From assembly GCA_965116685.1 (NCBI GenBank), contig OZ220707.1, forward strand, positions 2,852,001-2,916,000: a stretch of 64,000 nt of DNA. Reading direction: 5' to 3'. The position numbers were made by a program, and so were the translations under genes. Positions 7,584 to 17,564 of the stretch are shown piece after piece. Source of the stretch: Bin80 sp965116685. GTDB taxonomy: Bacteria > Bacteroidota > Rhodothermia > Rhodothermales > Bin80. Below the pieces are notes generated by a model that worked only from the letters and a program-made list of their open reading frames with translations, was not told the origin of the DNA and did not search any database. Position 1 is the stretch's first letter. Each line of letters starts with the position of its first letter.

Positions 7584-9623
7584 ATGAGTACAGACGCTGC
7601 TACATTTGAAATCGGTCTTGCTGAAGAATTTGTTCTTCTGATGTTGAACGAGAAAACTGGCTACCTAGAGATCGCCCCGGGTTGGGGTTTTTCTTGTGTC
7701 ATGGCGGGGACGGTCATTGCCGATCTTACACTCAGGGGGCGCATTGATACGGACTTGGAGAAGCTTTATTTGCAGGATCCAACGCCAACTGGAGATGAAT
7801 TGTTGGATTTTACACTGCGGGACATCGCAAAGTCCGAGGAAAAGGGAGAAGTTCACGATGCACAGTACTGGGTTGAACGAAATGCGAGTAGAGCAGATGA
7901 GATCGTTAGTGTCACGTTAGACCGCTTGGTCGATAGGGGAATCCTTAATCGCGAGCTTGGCGGGTTTTTTGGTCTCACTAAATCGGTTGCACGGACGGGT
8001 ACCTATCCCAGTGAATCGATTGCTCTCCGGGAAGTAAAGACAAGAATCTTTGAGACGGTATTCAAAGAGGGCGTCCTTCCAACTCCGAAGGATGCAATTC
8101 TGATTGCTTTGATGCACGCAGCTGAGGGTTTTAAGTTATTGCTTGAGGAGGAAGATTACGAGGACGGAATCGAGAGGATCAACTTACTTGCCAAACTGGA
8201 TCTTGTGGGGCGGACGGTTGCTACTGCTGTGGAGAATAGTACCGTCCAACCCAGACGGAAGAAAAGTGGCATCAAACCCATTCCAGAAGTTCGAGTCATG
8301 GATATTCTCCGCCAGCGAGATTTTTTCAAGGGGAATATTTCAAGGGGATTGCAAGGGCTCCATGCTCAATATGGATCTGTCATGAAAATGCCCTTCAAAA
8401 TGAAGGGCTTCCCTGTTTATGCTGTGATGGGAGCGGATATGAATCAATGGGTCCATAAACATTCCCGGTTTTATTTTCGTAGCAAGGAATACATCGGAGA
8501 CCTTGAAAGTGAATTCGGTTCTCAAACAAGCCTGCCGGGCTCAGATGGTGCGAATCATTACAAAATTCGCAAGGCAATGAAAGGGGTATTTTCTCGCTCT
8601 GCGCTTGGGGACCGGTTATCGGAATTGTATCATTATAGCAGATCGTCCATGAAAACCTGGAAGGAAGGGGATGTTATGTCAATGACGCCTGCGCTCAGAG
8701 CTTTGGCGAGTGTCCAAGTCTCGAACATGCTTGGGGGTGTAGACTGCACTCATTTCTCCGAGGAACTGATAGACTACGAACATCGTGCATTGATCACGCG
8801 AGTAACGGGGCTTTTACCCGGGTTTATGATGAAAACCCCGAAAATGAGGCGTTACCGAAAGCATGCAATCAAATTCAGGGAGATGATCATTGAATCACAT
8901 ACGCCGGGGCAACGAAAAGGAAAGCCGGTAGATGTTCCAGACAGATGGCTGGAAATTCATAAGAATGATCCTCAGCTTGTGCCAGAGTCAGATTTGACGT
9001 TCTCGTTCGTCGCGATCATGGTTGCAAGCATTTATATGGGTGCGGGGATTGCCTTTGTACTTTATTGCATGTTGCGAAACCCGAAGATATACGATGGGGT
9101 CTGCAAGGAAGCGGAGAAGCTTTTTGGAAATGGACGGGTGCCCGAAGACAAAGATTTTTGTCCTAGGAACGCGGGTATCACGTCTCGCCTCATCATGGAG
9201 ACGACTCGCATGTATCCAGTAATTCCATGGCAGGTAAGGGGAGTCGTGAACCGGTGTACGTATGACGGTTATGAAATTCCTACAGAGTCACGAGTACTCA
9301 TTGGTTCCACCGCGCCTCATTACGATGCTGATTTGTACAAGAGTCCCGATCAATTTGATATAGATCGCTATTTACCGGATCGTGCCGAGCATAAGCAGCC
9401 TGGAGCCTATGCACCGTATGGTTTGGGGACTCATACCTGTCTAGGACAGCGCCAAATGGAACTTCAGTTAATTGTAAACATAATGCTCCTTGCTTATCAT
9501 TTTAAGATGGAGTTGGTTCCCAAAGACCGTGAACTCAAAATCAATCCATTTCCGTCCTCTGCGCCCAGAAAAAACATTAAGTTTCGTATTACCGGAATCA
9601 GGAATCCAGTCTCTGTTGCATAG
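7584..9623 (+). CDS. GPP34 (GOLPH3-like) - cytochrome P450 fusion protein
   Basis: The protein has 679 residues. Residues 1-220 match the GPP34/Golgi phosphoprotein 3 family (LAEEFVLLMLNEKTGYL; VIADLTLRGRID; DPTPTGDELLDFTL), a phosphoinositide/lipid-binding domain in eukaryotes that also occurs in bacteria. Residues 235-679 are a cytochrome P450: K-helix ExxR as ETTR (539-542), then the heme-ligand loop YGLGTHTCLG with the proximal Cys at 619. In the I helix the usual (A/G)Gx(D/E)TT is replaced by ASIYMG (481-486), so the acid-alcohol pair for oxygen activation is missing. There is no signal peptide or clear membrane anchor; the GPP34 part may bring the enzyme to a membrane (inference). No redox partner is adjacent. 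Substrate unknown; the broken Rieske oxygenase upstream hints at sterol or terpenoid chemistry. Confidence 0.85.
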   Translation: MSTDAATFEIGLAEEFVLLMLNEKTGYLEIAPGWGFSCVMAGTVIADLTLRGRIDTDLEKLYLQDPTPTGDELLDFTLRDIAKSEEKGEVHDAQYWVERNASRADEIVSVTLDRLVDRGILNRELGGFFGLTKSVARTGTYPSESIALREVKTRIFETVFKEGVLPTPKDAILIALMHAAEGFKLLLEEEDYEDGIERINLLAKLDLVGRTVATAVENSTVQPRRKKSGIKPIPEVRVMDILRQRDFFKGNISRGLQGLHAQYGSVMKMPFKMKGFPVYAVMGADMNQWVHKHSRFYFRSKEYIGDLESEFGSQTSLPGSDGANHYKIRKAMKGVFSRSALGDRLSELYHYSRSSMKTWKEGDVMSMTPALRALASVQVSNMLGGVDCTHFSEELIDYEHRALITRVTGLLPGFMMKTPKMRRYRKHAIKFREMIIESHTPGQRKGKPVDVPDRWLEIHKNDPQLVPESDLTFSFVAIMVASIYMGAGIAFVLYCMLRNPKIYDGVCKEAEKLFGNGRVPEDKDFCPRNAGITSRLIMETTRMYPVIPWQVRGVVNRCTYDGYEIPTESRVLIGSTAPHYDADLYKSPDQFDIDRYLPDRAEHKQPGAYAPYGLGTHTCLGQRQMELQLIVNIMLLAYHFKMELVPKDRELKINPFPSSAPRKNIKFRITGIRNPVSVA

Positions 9624-9848
9624 GAGCTCCTAAATCTGGATTTCCAGTCACGGGTTCTGATTCCAGACGGGTATGTGCAAAACGTGTCTTTCCAAACGAG
9701 GTGCCCTTGGACACGATCAATCGGCACGGAGCAATCCATCGTGAATAGGCACTGAAAATCTATTGCACCGCCGAGGTCGAATGTAGATAGGTGCGTGACG
9801 GCAGTAGATCCCGCCAGTTCTTGGAGTCCGGTTTTTATCCACGGGTTG

Positions 9849-12800
9849 TTAGACGGGTTGATCCACATGCCCGCGGCGAAGCAAGCTATCCAGGCGATGA
9901 TGCAACATCATGAGCGCTGGCACCAGCATCATCAGGATGGCCGTGGCAAACAGCACACCAACACCAAGGCTTACCGCCATCGGAATAAGGAACTGTGCCT
10001 GTGTACTCTGTTCAAGTATAAGAGGGAGAACGCCTAGGAATGTGGTTACAGATGTAAGCAGGATTGGGCGGAAACGTGCCTTTCCACCTTCCCAGATGGC
10101 TTCTTCCATAGGTATCCCCTCCCGCCTCCTTTCATTGATGAAATGAATAAGCACCAACGAGTCATTGATTACAATTCCGCTTAGTGCCACAATCCCAAAC
10201 AGGCTAAGCGTGCTCAGGCTCAGTCCCATGATGATATGCCCAATCAGAGCACCAATAAATCCAAACGGAATCACAGCCAGAATGATGAGCGGCTGGACAT
10301 AGGAACGAAAAGGAATGGCCAAAAGTGCGTACATCACAAACAACGCGATGACGAAACCTCTCGTCAGTGCGCTCACAGTATCGGCCTGCTGCTGTTGCTC
10401 TCCTTCAAAGCTTACACGGAAACCTGGAATATCCGTCTGAATAGCCGGTACGATTTCCGATTCCAGGCGGCCAATGACCGCATCCAGTGTATTCTGCTCT
10501 TCATTCACATCCGCTGTGACGGTTACAACACGGCGTCGGTCACGTCGATGAATGGTGGATGGGCCGGTACCAAAGCGTGCTTCAGCGACTTCGCTGAGTG
10601 GGATCTCGGCTCCGGCAGGTGTTCGAATACGGAGTCGCTGCAGGTCGGCTGGGGTATTGCGTTCATCCTCTGGCAGGCGAACCATCACCCTGACATCGTC
10701 CCGGCCTCTCTGAATACGCAGGGCTTCGGCGCCAAAAAAGGCGTTGCGTACCTGCAGGGCCATGTCTTCAAAAGTCAGTCCGAGGGAGCGTGATTCTGGA
10801 AGCAATTCCAACTGAACTTCGCGTTTCCCCCGATCTTGATCATCGTCAATATTGGAGGTCCCTGTAATATTCGTCAGCTCTTGCCGGAAGCGCGTTGTTG
10901 CTTCTTCCAGTGCCCCTGCGGTGGGTGCAGTCAGCTCTGCTCGGATGCTGCTTCCAAGAGAGAGCAGTACGGCCTGGAAAACAAGGGAGTTCACACCAGG
11001 AATCTCACCAACCTTCTCACGCCATGCCTCTTCAAATTCAAGTGCAGGGAGCTTTCGTATTTCGGCATTGACCAATTCAAAGCTGACCTCACCCAGATGG
11101 GATTGAACAATGGTATGTTGGTCAGCCGCCATCGGATTCAACGAGAGGGAAGGCTGGTCACCAACTAAGGTCATCGTATTCGTCACCAGAGGTGGGTGGT
11201 TTTCTGGAAGGCTAGCCTGTAATTCAGAGACAGTTTCATGCCCCTTCGCTTCCAGTAATTCGACAATCTGCTGCGTTCGCTGAGCTGGGGTACCCAACGG
11301 CATCTCAATGCGTGCCGTCACGACTTCGCCCTCGATTTCGGGGAGAAAAATGAACTGGACCAATCCACCACGCACGAATGCGAGTGATAGACAGATCAGA
11401 GCCACCGAACCGATCAGCACAAGAACATAACGCTGCGTGGTGAGCCGCAGCATTTGGTTTAACGGACCATGTATGAAGCGTTCTAGGGCCTTCGTTGTAG
11501 TAGCCTGCATCCATTCCAGGCGCTGTATGAGCCTGCCAGGGTTTGCATTCTTCTTCATGTGCGACAGATGCGCCGGTAGAATAAAGAGTGATTCAATCAG
11601 GGAAAACAACAGAACGGTAATGACAACCGTCGGGATAGATTGCATTAACTTGCCCGTTGACCCCGGTACAAACAGCATTGGCGAAAACGCTGCGATTGTC
11701 GTAAAAACCGCAAAGGTCACAGGCGCACAGAGGCGCGTGGCTCCTTGAACTGCGGCACGCAAGGGTGGTACGCCACGCTCCCGCTCCCTGAATATGTTTT
11801 CCCCGATTACGATAGCGTCATCAACCACAATTCCAATGGCGATAATGAAAGCAAGCAAAGAGGTCATATCTATGGAAACTCCCAGTAATGCCATTACCGT
11901 GAACGAGCCGATAAAAGACACCAGGAGGCCCAGGGATGTCCATAATGCCAACTGAAGGTTCATAGACAGGACCAGAGCCAGCGCAACAAGTATGAAACCG
12001 AAGATTCCATTTTTGATCAGAAGGTCAAGACGGCTTTTGAGGTAGGCGTGCTCATTGCGCCATGTATCTACGGAAATCCCTTCCGGCACAGTCGTACGGA
12101 AGCCAGTTAGGTATTCTTCGGTGGCTTCAGCAATGTTAAGTACATGCTCATCACCCGTGCGGGAAATCGCCACCAAAACCGCCGGCTGCCCCCTAAATCG
12201 TGCAATAAGGTCGTCATCCTGAAACCCATCCGTGACGGTGGCGAGATCTGCAAGACGGACAGTGGCACCTGCCGGAGTCGCCAGAATGATAATTTCCTCA
12301 AAATCTCTGGCTGTATAATTCTGGCCCTTGGAACGAACCAGGATTTCTTCACTACGTGTCTCTAGGCTGCCACCAGGAAGTTCCAGGCTTCCCCGACGCA
12401 CAGCAGTTGCTACATCAGAAAGACGTAGCCCATAGGCGGCCAATGCGTCTTCCGAGACTTCAATTGATATTTCATAGTCCCGCACGCCTATCAAACGCAC
12501 AAAGGAGATTTCGTCAAGTGCTGTCAGGTCATCCTTGACCTGCTCTGCCAGTGCTTTGAATGTGTGCTCGTCGGCATTCCCGTAAATGACAATCTGCAGA
12601 ACATTTCTGCGGTTGGTCAGCTCTCGCACTACCGGCCGCTCTGCTTCGGCGGGAAATGTATTGATGCGATCCACATTACTCTTGATGTCGTTGAGAGCCT
12701 TATCAACATCAGCGCCCAGCTCTAGTTTTACCGTCACCACGCCGACATTTTCTGAAGCAACGGACGAGATCTGATCAATGTCATCCACGCCTTCAATTGC

Positions 12801-13010
12801 CTCTTCAATGCGACGCACGACTCCGTCTTCCACCTCTTCGGGGGAAGCCCCACGGTAGTCCGTACGGATTTCGACAGCGTCAAGACTGGCTTCCTGAAAG
12901 ACCTCTTGCGGAATTCTTGACACATTTAGGAGTCCGAGGAAAAGAATCAGCAACATCAGCAGATTCGCTGCGACGCTGTTGCGTGCCATGTAGGCAATGG
13001 CTTTCTTCAT
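9849..13010 (-). CDS. RND efflux transporter (AcrB/HAE1-like inner-membrane pump)
   Basis: This 1053-residue protein has the RND architecture: an N-terminal TM helix (VAANLLMLLILFLGLL), a large periplasmic porter loop, TM2-6, a second periplasmic loop, and TM8-12. The proton-relay acids are in TM4 as AIGIVVDDAIVIGENI. It should export small molecules from periplasm or membrane using the proton motive force. It lies 27 bp downstream of the membrane-fusion gene (13038-14207) and the two form an operon. No TolC-like outer-membrane gene is in the window, so the outer component must be encoded elsewhere. Its 3' end faces the P450 gene. Substrate cannot be deduced; the sequence resembles the multidrug rather than the metal subfamily. 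Confidence 0.93.
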   Translation of the reverse strand: MKKAIAYMARNSVAANLLMLLILFLGLLNVSRIPQEVFQEASLDAVEIRTDYRGASPEEVEDGVVRRIEEAIEGVDDIDQISSVASENVGVVTVKLELGADVDKALNDIKSNVDRINTFPAEAERPVVRELTNRRNVLQIVIYGNADEHTFKALAEQVKDDLTALDEISFVRLIGVRDYEISIEVSEDALAAYGLRLSDVATAVRRGSLELPGGSLETRSEEILVRSKGQNYTARDFEEIIILATPAGATVRLADLATVTDGFQDDDLIARFRGQPAVLVAISRTGDEHVLNIAEATEEYLTGFRTTVPEGISVDTWRNEHAYLKSRLDLLIKNGIFGFILVALALVLSMNLQLALWTSLGLLVSFIGSFTVMALLGVSIDMTSLLAFIIAIGIVVDDAIVIGENIFRERERGVPPLRAAVQGATRLCAPVTFAVFTTIAAFSPMLFVPGSTGKLMQSIPTVVITVLLFSLIESLFILPAHLSHMKKNANPGRLIQRLEWMQATTTKALERFIHGPLNQMLRLTTQRYVLVLIGSVALICLSLAFVRGGLVQFIFLPEIEGEVVTARIEMPLGTPAQRTQQIVELLEAKGHETVSELQASLPENHPPLVTNTMTLVGDQPSLSLNPMAADQHTIVQSHLGEVSFELVNAEIRKLPALEFEEAWREKVGEIPGVNSLVFQAVLLSLGSSIRAELTAPTAGALEEATTRFRQELTNITGTSNIDDDQDRGKREVQLELLPESRSLGLTFEDMALQVRNAFFGAEALRIQRGRDDVRVMVRLPEDERNTPADLQRLRIRTPAGAEIPLSEVAEARFGTGPSTIHRRDRRRVVTVTADVNEEQNTLDAVIGRLESEIVPAIQTDIPGFRVSFEGEQQQQADTVSALTRGFVIALFVMYALLAIPFRSYVQPLIILAVIPFGFIGALIGHIIMGLSLSTLSLFGIVALSGIVINDSLVLIHFINERRREGIPMEEAIWEGGKARFRPILLTSVTTFLGVLPLILEQSTQAQFLIPMAVSLGVGVLFATAILMMLVPALMMLHHRLDSLLRRGHVDQPV

Positions 13011-13037
13011 GTCGGCAAGCTACTTGCTTCTATCTAA

Positions 13038-14207
13038 CTAATCCATTCCGATTCGTACACGCATGCCATCGGTTACGGCATTCAGCATATTGGTGACCAC
13101 CTGATCCTCGTCCGTGATTCCATTTAAAACATAGAGGGTATCCTCCACTTCCTGAATGATCTCTATGGGTTGCACATACAGGCGATCCTCACGGACAACC
13201 CAAGCCACATCACCTTCCCTAAGGGTTTCGCGAGGCAGCGTGTAGTATTGATCAAAGTACCGGCCTTCCAAGTATGCAGTAACGAACGTTCCCACCAGAA
13301 GGGGTGGGCGCACATCACTGCTTTCATAGGGGTTCTGTACTCGGACGATCACATTGAGCGTTCGCGTAGACTCATCTAGGGTCCCTTCCGTGCGATGAAA
13401 GCTCCCGATCCATTCATGCTCCCCGTCGGTATTACGGGCAACAAGTCTGGCATGTGTACCCCTGGTTCTACTAGCCAGCAAGTCACCAAGGAGCGTTATA
13501 TCGCGGCCTGCAATGGGAACACTGATCTCAACGACATCTGTCCCATAGAAAGAGGCGATCATATGCCCCGCCCCAACAAATTGCCCCAAATCCGCTTCCT
13601 TGTTCCGCAAACGTCCGTTATATGGGGCGGAGATACGTGTTCGTTTCAGACGCGCCTCAGCATCTTGTAACCGTGCCTGAGCCCCTTGAAGTTGTGCGAC
13701 TGCAGCCTTCCAATGCGGCTCCTTGAAGACAAGACTGCCGAGTTCGGTGCTGTCGACCTGTCTCTGTATGCCAGTTCGACTTTCCAGAAGTCCCCATTCT
13801 TCCTTTGAAATCGCCATCTCCTCTTCGGCTCTCAGCAAATCGAATTGTCGCTGTATTACCTCGGCCTGCGCGACGGTGACCGCGTTGGCATAATCGGTGG
13901 AATCTATCCTGAGAATCTCCTGGCCCTGACGGAAGGCACCGCCAGTGACAAATTCGTCTGCTACCCAAGTGATCTTCCCTGCAACTTCAGCGATAAGGGT
14001 CACTTCCCGCAGTGGTCGAACCGTTCCATTGCCGCGTATCTTGACACGCCCTTCATGCGCTGTAGGTGCGACGGTGGTGACAAAAGGAAGGACCCGCTCC
14101 GACGTTAGTTCTGGAGTATCGGAGCGCAGCTGCGAAAATATGATGGCTAAGACTACGGTGCCTGCAACGATGGCACCCACAATAAGTACGAGTTTTCCCC
14201 GCTTCAT
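13038..14207 (-). CDS. RND efflux periplasmic adaptor (membrane fusion protein, HlyD/AcrA-like)
   Basis: This 389-residue adaptor starts at MKRGKLVLIVGAIVAG; an ATG 15 bp upstream (14222) is possible but would place extra residues before the signal/anchor helix. After the TM/signal segment come the first lipoyl half (GTVRPLREVTLIAEVAGKIT), an alpha-hairpin (about residues 100-180), and the second lipoyl half with RTRISAPYNGRLRNKEADLG. A beta-barrel and membrane-proximal domain follow. It should link the inner-membrane pump encoded immediately downstream to an outer-membrane channel. A Cys lipobox is not obvious, so it is probably anchored by the N-terminal helix. Confidence 0.9.
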   Translation of the reverse strand: MKRGKLVLIVGAIVAGTVVLAIIFSQLRSDTPELTSERVLPFVTTVAPTAHEGRVKIRGNGTVRPLREVTLIAEVAGKITWVADEFVTGGAFRQGQEILRIDSTDYANAVTVAQAEVIQRQFDLLRAEEEMAISKEEWGLLESRTGIQRQVDSTELGSLVFKEPHWKAAVAQLQGAQARLQDAEARLKRTRISAPYNGRLRNKEADLGQFVGAGHMIASFYGTDVVEISVPIAGRDITLLGDLLASRTRGTHARLVARNTDGEHEWIGSFHRTEGTLDESTRTLNVIVRVQNPYESSDVRPPLLVGTFVTAYLEGRYFDQYYTLPRETLREGDVAWVVREDRLYVQPIEIIQEVEDTLYVLNGITDEDQVVTNMLNAVTDGMRVRIGMD

Positions 14208-14783
14208 GACTGCTATGTACACTCGGACGGTGGCATCGGCGAAAACCTACGGCATTCCCAGATCGAATTGCGACACTTCGTGAATCCAGGTCCCACCAAG
14301 GGATCTGGATTCCGCCAAGCTACGAAACGATTCCGGTGGTGTCATTTATGATATGACAAAATGTGTGGGGTATCCAGAAAGCCTAGATTGTCCCCCGAAG
14401 ATAGTAAAATTCCCGGATACGGACTCTGTCACGGGTCGAAGACTGGCGGCTGAAAGGGGTAAGGCAACCAGATTGAGCATACGCCCCGCTACCGCACCCT
14501 TGTTCTAATATCTCAGCGGCACATGTATCCGTGCAAAGCCTGGCTATTACGAGAATTTGAAAGAGACGAACTGTTTGGGGTTGGTGTGAATTAATGCGGA
14601 TTGTGATTACTTGAGCAGTTCAAACAAGGATATGCGCTGTGCAGATATCGTACGAGCTATAGAATAAAAATAATATATTGTCAGTAGCACCTACGTTGTT
14701 GAAGACTTAGAGCCCCAGACAGTTAGGGATTAAACTGGATGATTGCCGTTTTTTGTTACCTCGTTACCCTGCGCTGCAAAAAT
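14208..14783. other. Noncoding stretch upstream of the efflux operon
   Basis: This stretch of about 575 bp has no convincing gene on either strand. It should hold the promoter of the adaptor/RND operon and ends at the terminus of an old ISL3 copy. I could not identify operators or a regulator gene. Confidence 0.5.
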
Positions 14784-15166
14784 GGTTCTACCATGGATGT
14801 TGTGGATAGGGGCCTAAATCGCCCCAGAAAAAAGAATGGCAGATCTGAAGGTTTCAAATTTTCTGTATCCTCTTTCGACCGTTTTGATCTCCTGAATCGT
14901 CCCGTTGAATCGCTCCGATCTAGCGTTGGATGGTTCATGGCAAAGTGCATTGCAGACGCCTTGGGCGTGTCGTTCGAATGTCTCGGGCACCTTCGTAATT
15001 TTCTTTGTGGCCGCCTCTTTCACACTGGCAAACCAGAACTCAAAAACTTCTTTGCCTCGGGGAATGAATCGCATCCAAAGATGGCCTTGAATTCTTCCCG
15101 CAACCGCCAGACGAAGCTAACCTGAAAAATTGATGCTTGAATGACCTTAAAAATCTCCTCTTGTTT
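14784..15166 (-). pseudogene. ISL3 transposase relic, C-terminal part
   Basis: The complement strand encodes KQEEIFKVIQASIFQVSFVW and, after a frameshift, EFWFASVKEAATKKITKVP followed by CHEPSNARSERFNGTIQEIK and the conserved RGYRKFETFRSAILF end. The IS terminus GGTTCTACCATGGATGTTGT starts at 14784. The upstream portion of this transposase lies beyond the IS5-like insertion, at 21901-22401. This copy does not contain the group II intron at the site occupied in the copy at 370-5525. Confidence 0.8.
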
Positions 15167-15429
15167 GAGCCTCTTGCAAAACCTAACTCCATGAATTTTT
15201 ATTGGGCATAAGCATCTGTTACAGGCTACAATTTGGCATTCTTTTTGTTCCCAAGTGAGCATAAGATGGCAAAATAGGCGTTTGGGGGGGTAAGTCACCA
15301 CCGATTTGCCCCCCATGACGTCTTCATCTGGCGAATTTTGGCCACGGTCCGTGCAGATTTCCCACACCAATCCTACGGTCTGATCTCTCAGACCCCCATC
15401 TTCTGTTCACGAACCCCGAGTGATCCCGT

Positions 15430-15983
15430 TTATTGGATCATTCGGAGCATTTGGTCCACCGTGAGCACTAAAACTCCGAACATCAGGTGACACATCACCT
15501 TCTCGTGCCCACGCACCCGAAGATTTCGTCCTCCAAACTCGTCCTTGAGTCGACCAAAGGCCCGCTCCACCGTGGAACGTTCCCGGTAGCGGACGCGCTC
15601 AGCAGGAACGAACCCGGCGTTGCGGCGCGCCTTTTGCTCCCGTTCATGCGCCGCCTTTTGCTTGCGCGGATTCGGATCAATGATCGGGACACGCCCCGAG
15701 TTTTCACTCTGTGCGTACACCTCTTTCGCGTCATACGCACTGTCCATGAGATCATAACAATGTGTCACCCGCTGTTCCGTTATTCTTGCTAATGGAATCG
15801 CCACTTGGCTATCGTGCACAGACGCAGAAGTCACCACACAGCTAATCGGAATCCCACCGTCCGCCGTATCCATGTGCAGCTTAAATCCCGTCCATTTATG
15901 CGTATGTCCCTTCGCATTGCGTTTGCATCCCACCGTACAGTCTTTCGGGAGGTCCTCCAACATCTCATCCATCTCCATGGTAA
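15430..15983 (-). pseudogene. IS5-like DDE transposase, 3' part
   Basis: This is the C-terminal half of a DDE_Tnp_1-type transposase: KGHTHKWTGFKLHMDTADGG, SASVHDSQVAIPL, YDLMDSAYDAKEV with the second catalytic Asp, and YRERSTVERAFGRLKDEFG with the catalytic Glu. The frame joins the 5' part (21078-21670) precisely at a 4-bp duplication GTAA (15980-15983 and 21078-21081). Together they would encode 380 residues. Short relics of the same family occur at about 41050-41130. Confidence 0.85.
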
Positions 15984-16056
15984 CGCAAGATATAATAGCA
16001 TAGCAGGTTCCTCAGCCGAGCCTTATCCTTACTGCTGAACCTAACTTTCAATTACT

Positions 16057-17187
16057 ATGCTATCCCAACCCACATCCCCTTCTTCTCAGACGCGTTACTT
16101 TATCGGACTGGACGTTCACCGTGCCACGATTGCATCGTGCGTTTATGATGCGGATCTGCGGCGTTTCTGTGATGAGCGGGAGTTTTCCGCACAAAAGCCG
16201 GAACGTCTGTCCCAATTTGTGGCATCAATGCGGTCTAAATACGATGATTTCCGTTGTTGCTACGAAGCGTCTTTTTGCGGCACGGCGCTCTACGAAGCGC
16301 TGACTGCCCTGGGCGTTGATTGTGCCATCATTGCGCCGGGTTCTATTCCTCGGCGCACAGGGGATCGAATTAAAACAGACCGGCGCGATGCCAGGAAGCT
16401 GGCCGAGTACTTTGCGGCGGGTCTTTTGAGCGAATGTTTTATTCTGGATTCGGAATTGAGATCTGTCCGGAGTCTGGTCAGGAGTCGTGAAGCGCTGATG
16501 AAGAATCTCCACCGATCCAAAATGCAAGTCATTCATTTTTTGCATGGCCGTGGACACAGCTATAATGCAGGAGGCAACTGGACGCAAAAGTTTATGGTTT
16601 GGATCAATAAGGTCGAACTGGATCAGCCCAACGACGCGCAGGTATTACAGGGAAACCTGGCGGATATTACCTATATCCAGTCACGGGTTCGGGAGGTGGA
16701 ACAGCAGATACGGACTGCGTCCGAGTCCATCAGGTTTCAGGAACCGATCCAGATTCTGCAGGGCTTTCGCGGCATTGGACTGATTACGGCCATGCAACTG
16801 GTCTGCGAGATCGGTGACTTGCGGCGGTTTGAAAAACCGACCGCCCTGATGGCCTATCTGGGACTGGTTCCATCTCAGCGTTCATCGGGGAACACCGTTC
16901 GGTCTGGTTCGATCACCAAGACTGGAAATGTCCATGCGCGGAAAGCCTTGGTGAGTGCAGCCTGGAAATACATACACTATCCCCGGATCAGTATATCCCT
17001 TGCTGAACGGCAGAAGCAATGCAGTGCCCGAACCGTGGCCATTAGCCAGCGGGCACAAAAACGTTTACACCAACGATACCGAGCACTGACCAAACGAAAG
17101 CCGCCCAAAGTCGCGGTGGTTGCACTTGCCCGCGAACTGGCCGGCTTTCTATGGGAGGCCATGCAATCCCCCGTTCAGACTGCATGA
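16057..17187 (+). CDS. IS110-family (IS1111-group-like) transposase, copy A
   Basis: This 376-residue DEDD transposase has YFIGLDVHRATIASCVYD with the first Asp, FRCCYEASFCG with Glu, and KTDRRDARKLAEYF with the last two acids. A coiled-coil middle is followed by the C-terminal ILQGFRGIGLITAMQL and RSGSITKTGNVHARKAL, probably with the catalytic Ser. Like other family members it should excise and insert the element through a circular intermediate guided by a bridge-type RNA. About 280 bp of noncoding sequence follow the gene inside the arm, where IS1111-group elements keep their guide RNA. The frame is intact. Confidence 0.9.
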   Translation: MLSQPTSPSSQTRYFIGLDVHRATIASCVYDADLRRFCDEREFSAQKPERLSQFVASMRSKYDDFRCCYEASFCGTALYEALTALGVDCAIIAPGSIPRRTGDRIKTDRRDARKLAEYFAAGLLSECFILDSELRSVRSLVRSREALMKNLHRSKMQVIHFLHGRGHSYNAGGNWTQKFMVWINKVELDQPNDAQVLQGNLADITYIQSRVREVEQQIRTASESIRFQEPIQILQGFRGIGLITAMQLVCEIGDLRRFEKPTALMAYLGLVPSQRSSGNTVRSGSITKTGNVHARKALVSAAWKYIHYPRISISLAERQKQCSARTVAISQRAQKRLHQRYRALTKRKPPKVAVVALARELAGFLWEAMQSPVQTA

Positions 17188-17465
17188 ACTATCAATACGA
17201 CAGAATAGCCACGCAGAAGGATCCCCAAGCAAAGATGGAGAGCCCATGTGCAAACTTTTCGGTAGCGATTACCGCGAGCCCGAGTCGCAAGATTATGGCA
17301 GCTCCGACGAATTCAAATATTGAGCATTATGGCCTATGGCCTAGCATGCGTACACCAGATTGATCAGCCGTCGCAATTGCTCAAGGATCCTTCTTCGTGG
17401 CTATCTGTCCTATATTATAACAAAATGTAACCAAAACAATACATATTACCCAGAACTGGAACCTG
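17188..17465 (+). ncRNA. Candidate bridge (seeker) RNA region of IS110/IS1111-type copy A
   Basis: These 278 bp lie between the transposase stop and the right-end inverted repeat and carry no credible protein gene. Published work on IS110-family elements places a structured guide RNA in the noncoding end, downstream of the gene in the IS1111 group. The same stretch is repeated in inverse orientation at 19596-19873. No structure was computed, so this rests on position only. Confidence 0.35.
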
Positions 17466-17564
17466 CTATACTACACCAGTTTGCAATGTAGTGGATTTTT
17501 TTGCGGATCTCTGCTGCCCCTATTTTCCAGGGGGGCTCAAAAGGGCTATTTTTTCGTTCTTTTT

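Larger units (their letters stand above)
15984..17486 (+). repeat. Inverted arm A (IS110/IS1111-type copy)
   Basis: This arm is the same length as arm B (19575-21077) and almost identical in inverse orientation. Only one amino-acid difference is visible between the encoded transposases (Gln versus Arg near residue 49). The arm ends carry inverted GGAACCTGCTATxCTA motifs (about 15995-16011 and 17459-17474) that I take as the subterminal inverted repeats of an IS1111-group element. Confidence 0.8.

Noticed and set aside
17120..17363. Small open frames downstream of the IS110 transposase (and the same at 19698-19941)
   Set aside because: They lie in the noncoding end of the element, overlap each other, and show no protein features; a guide RNA is the better explanation.
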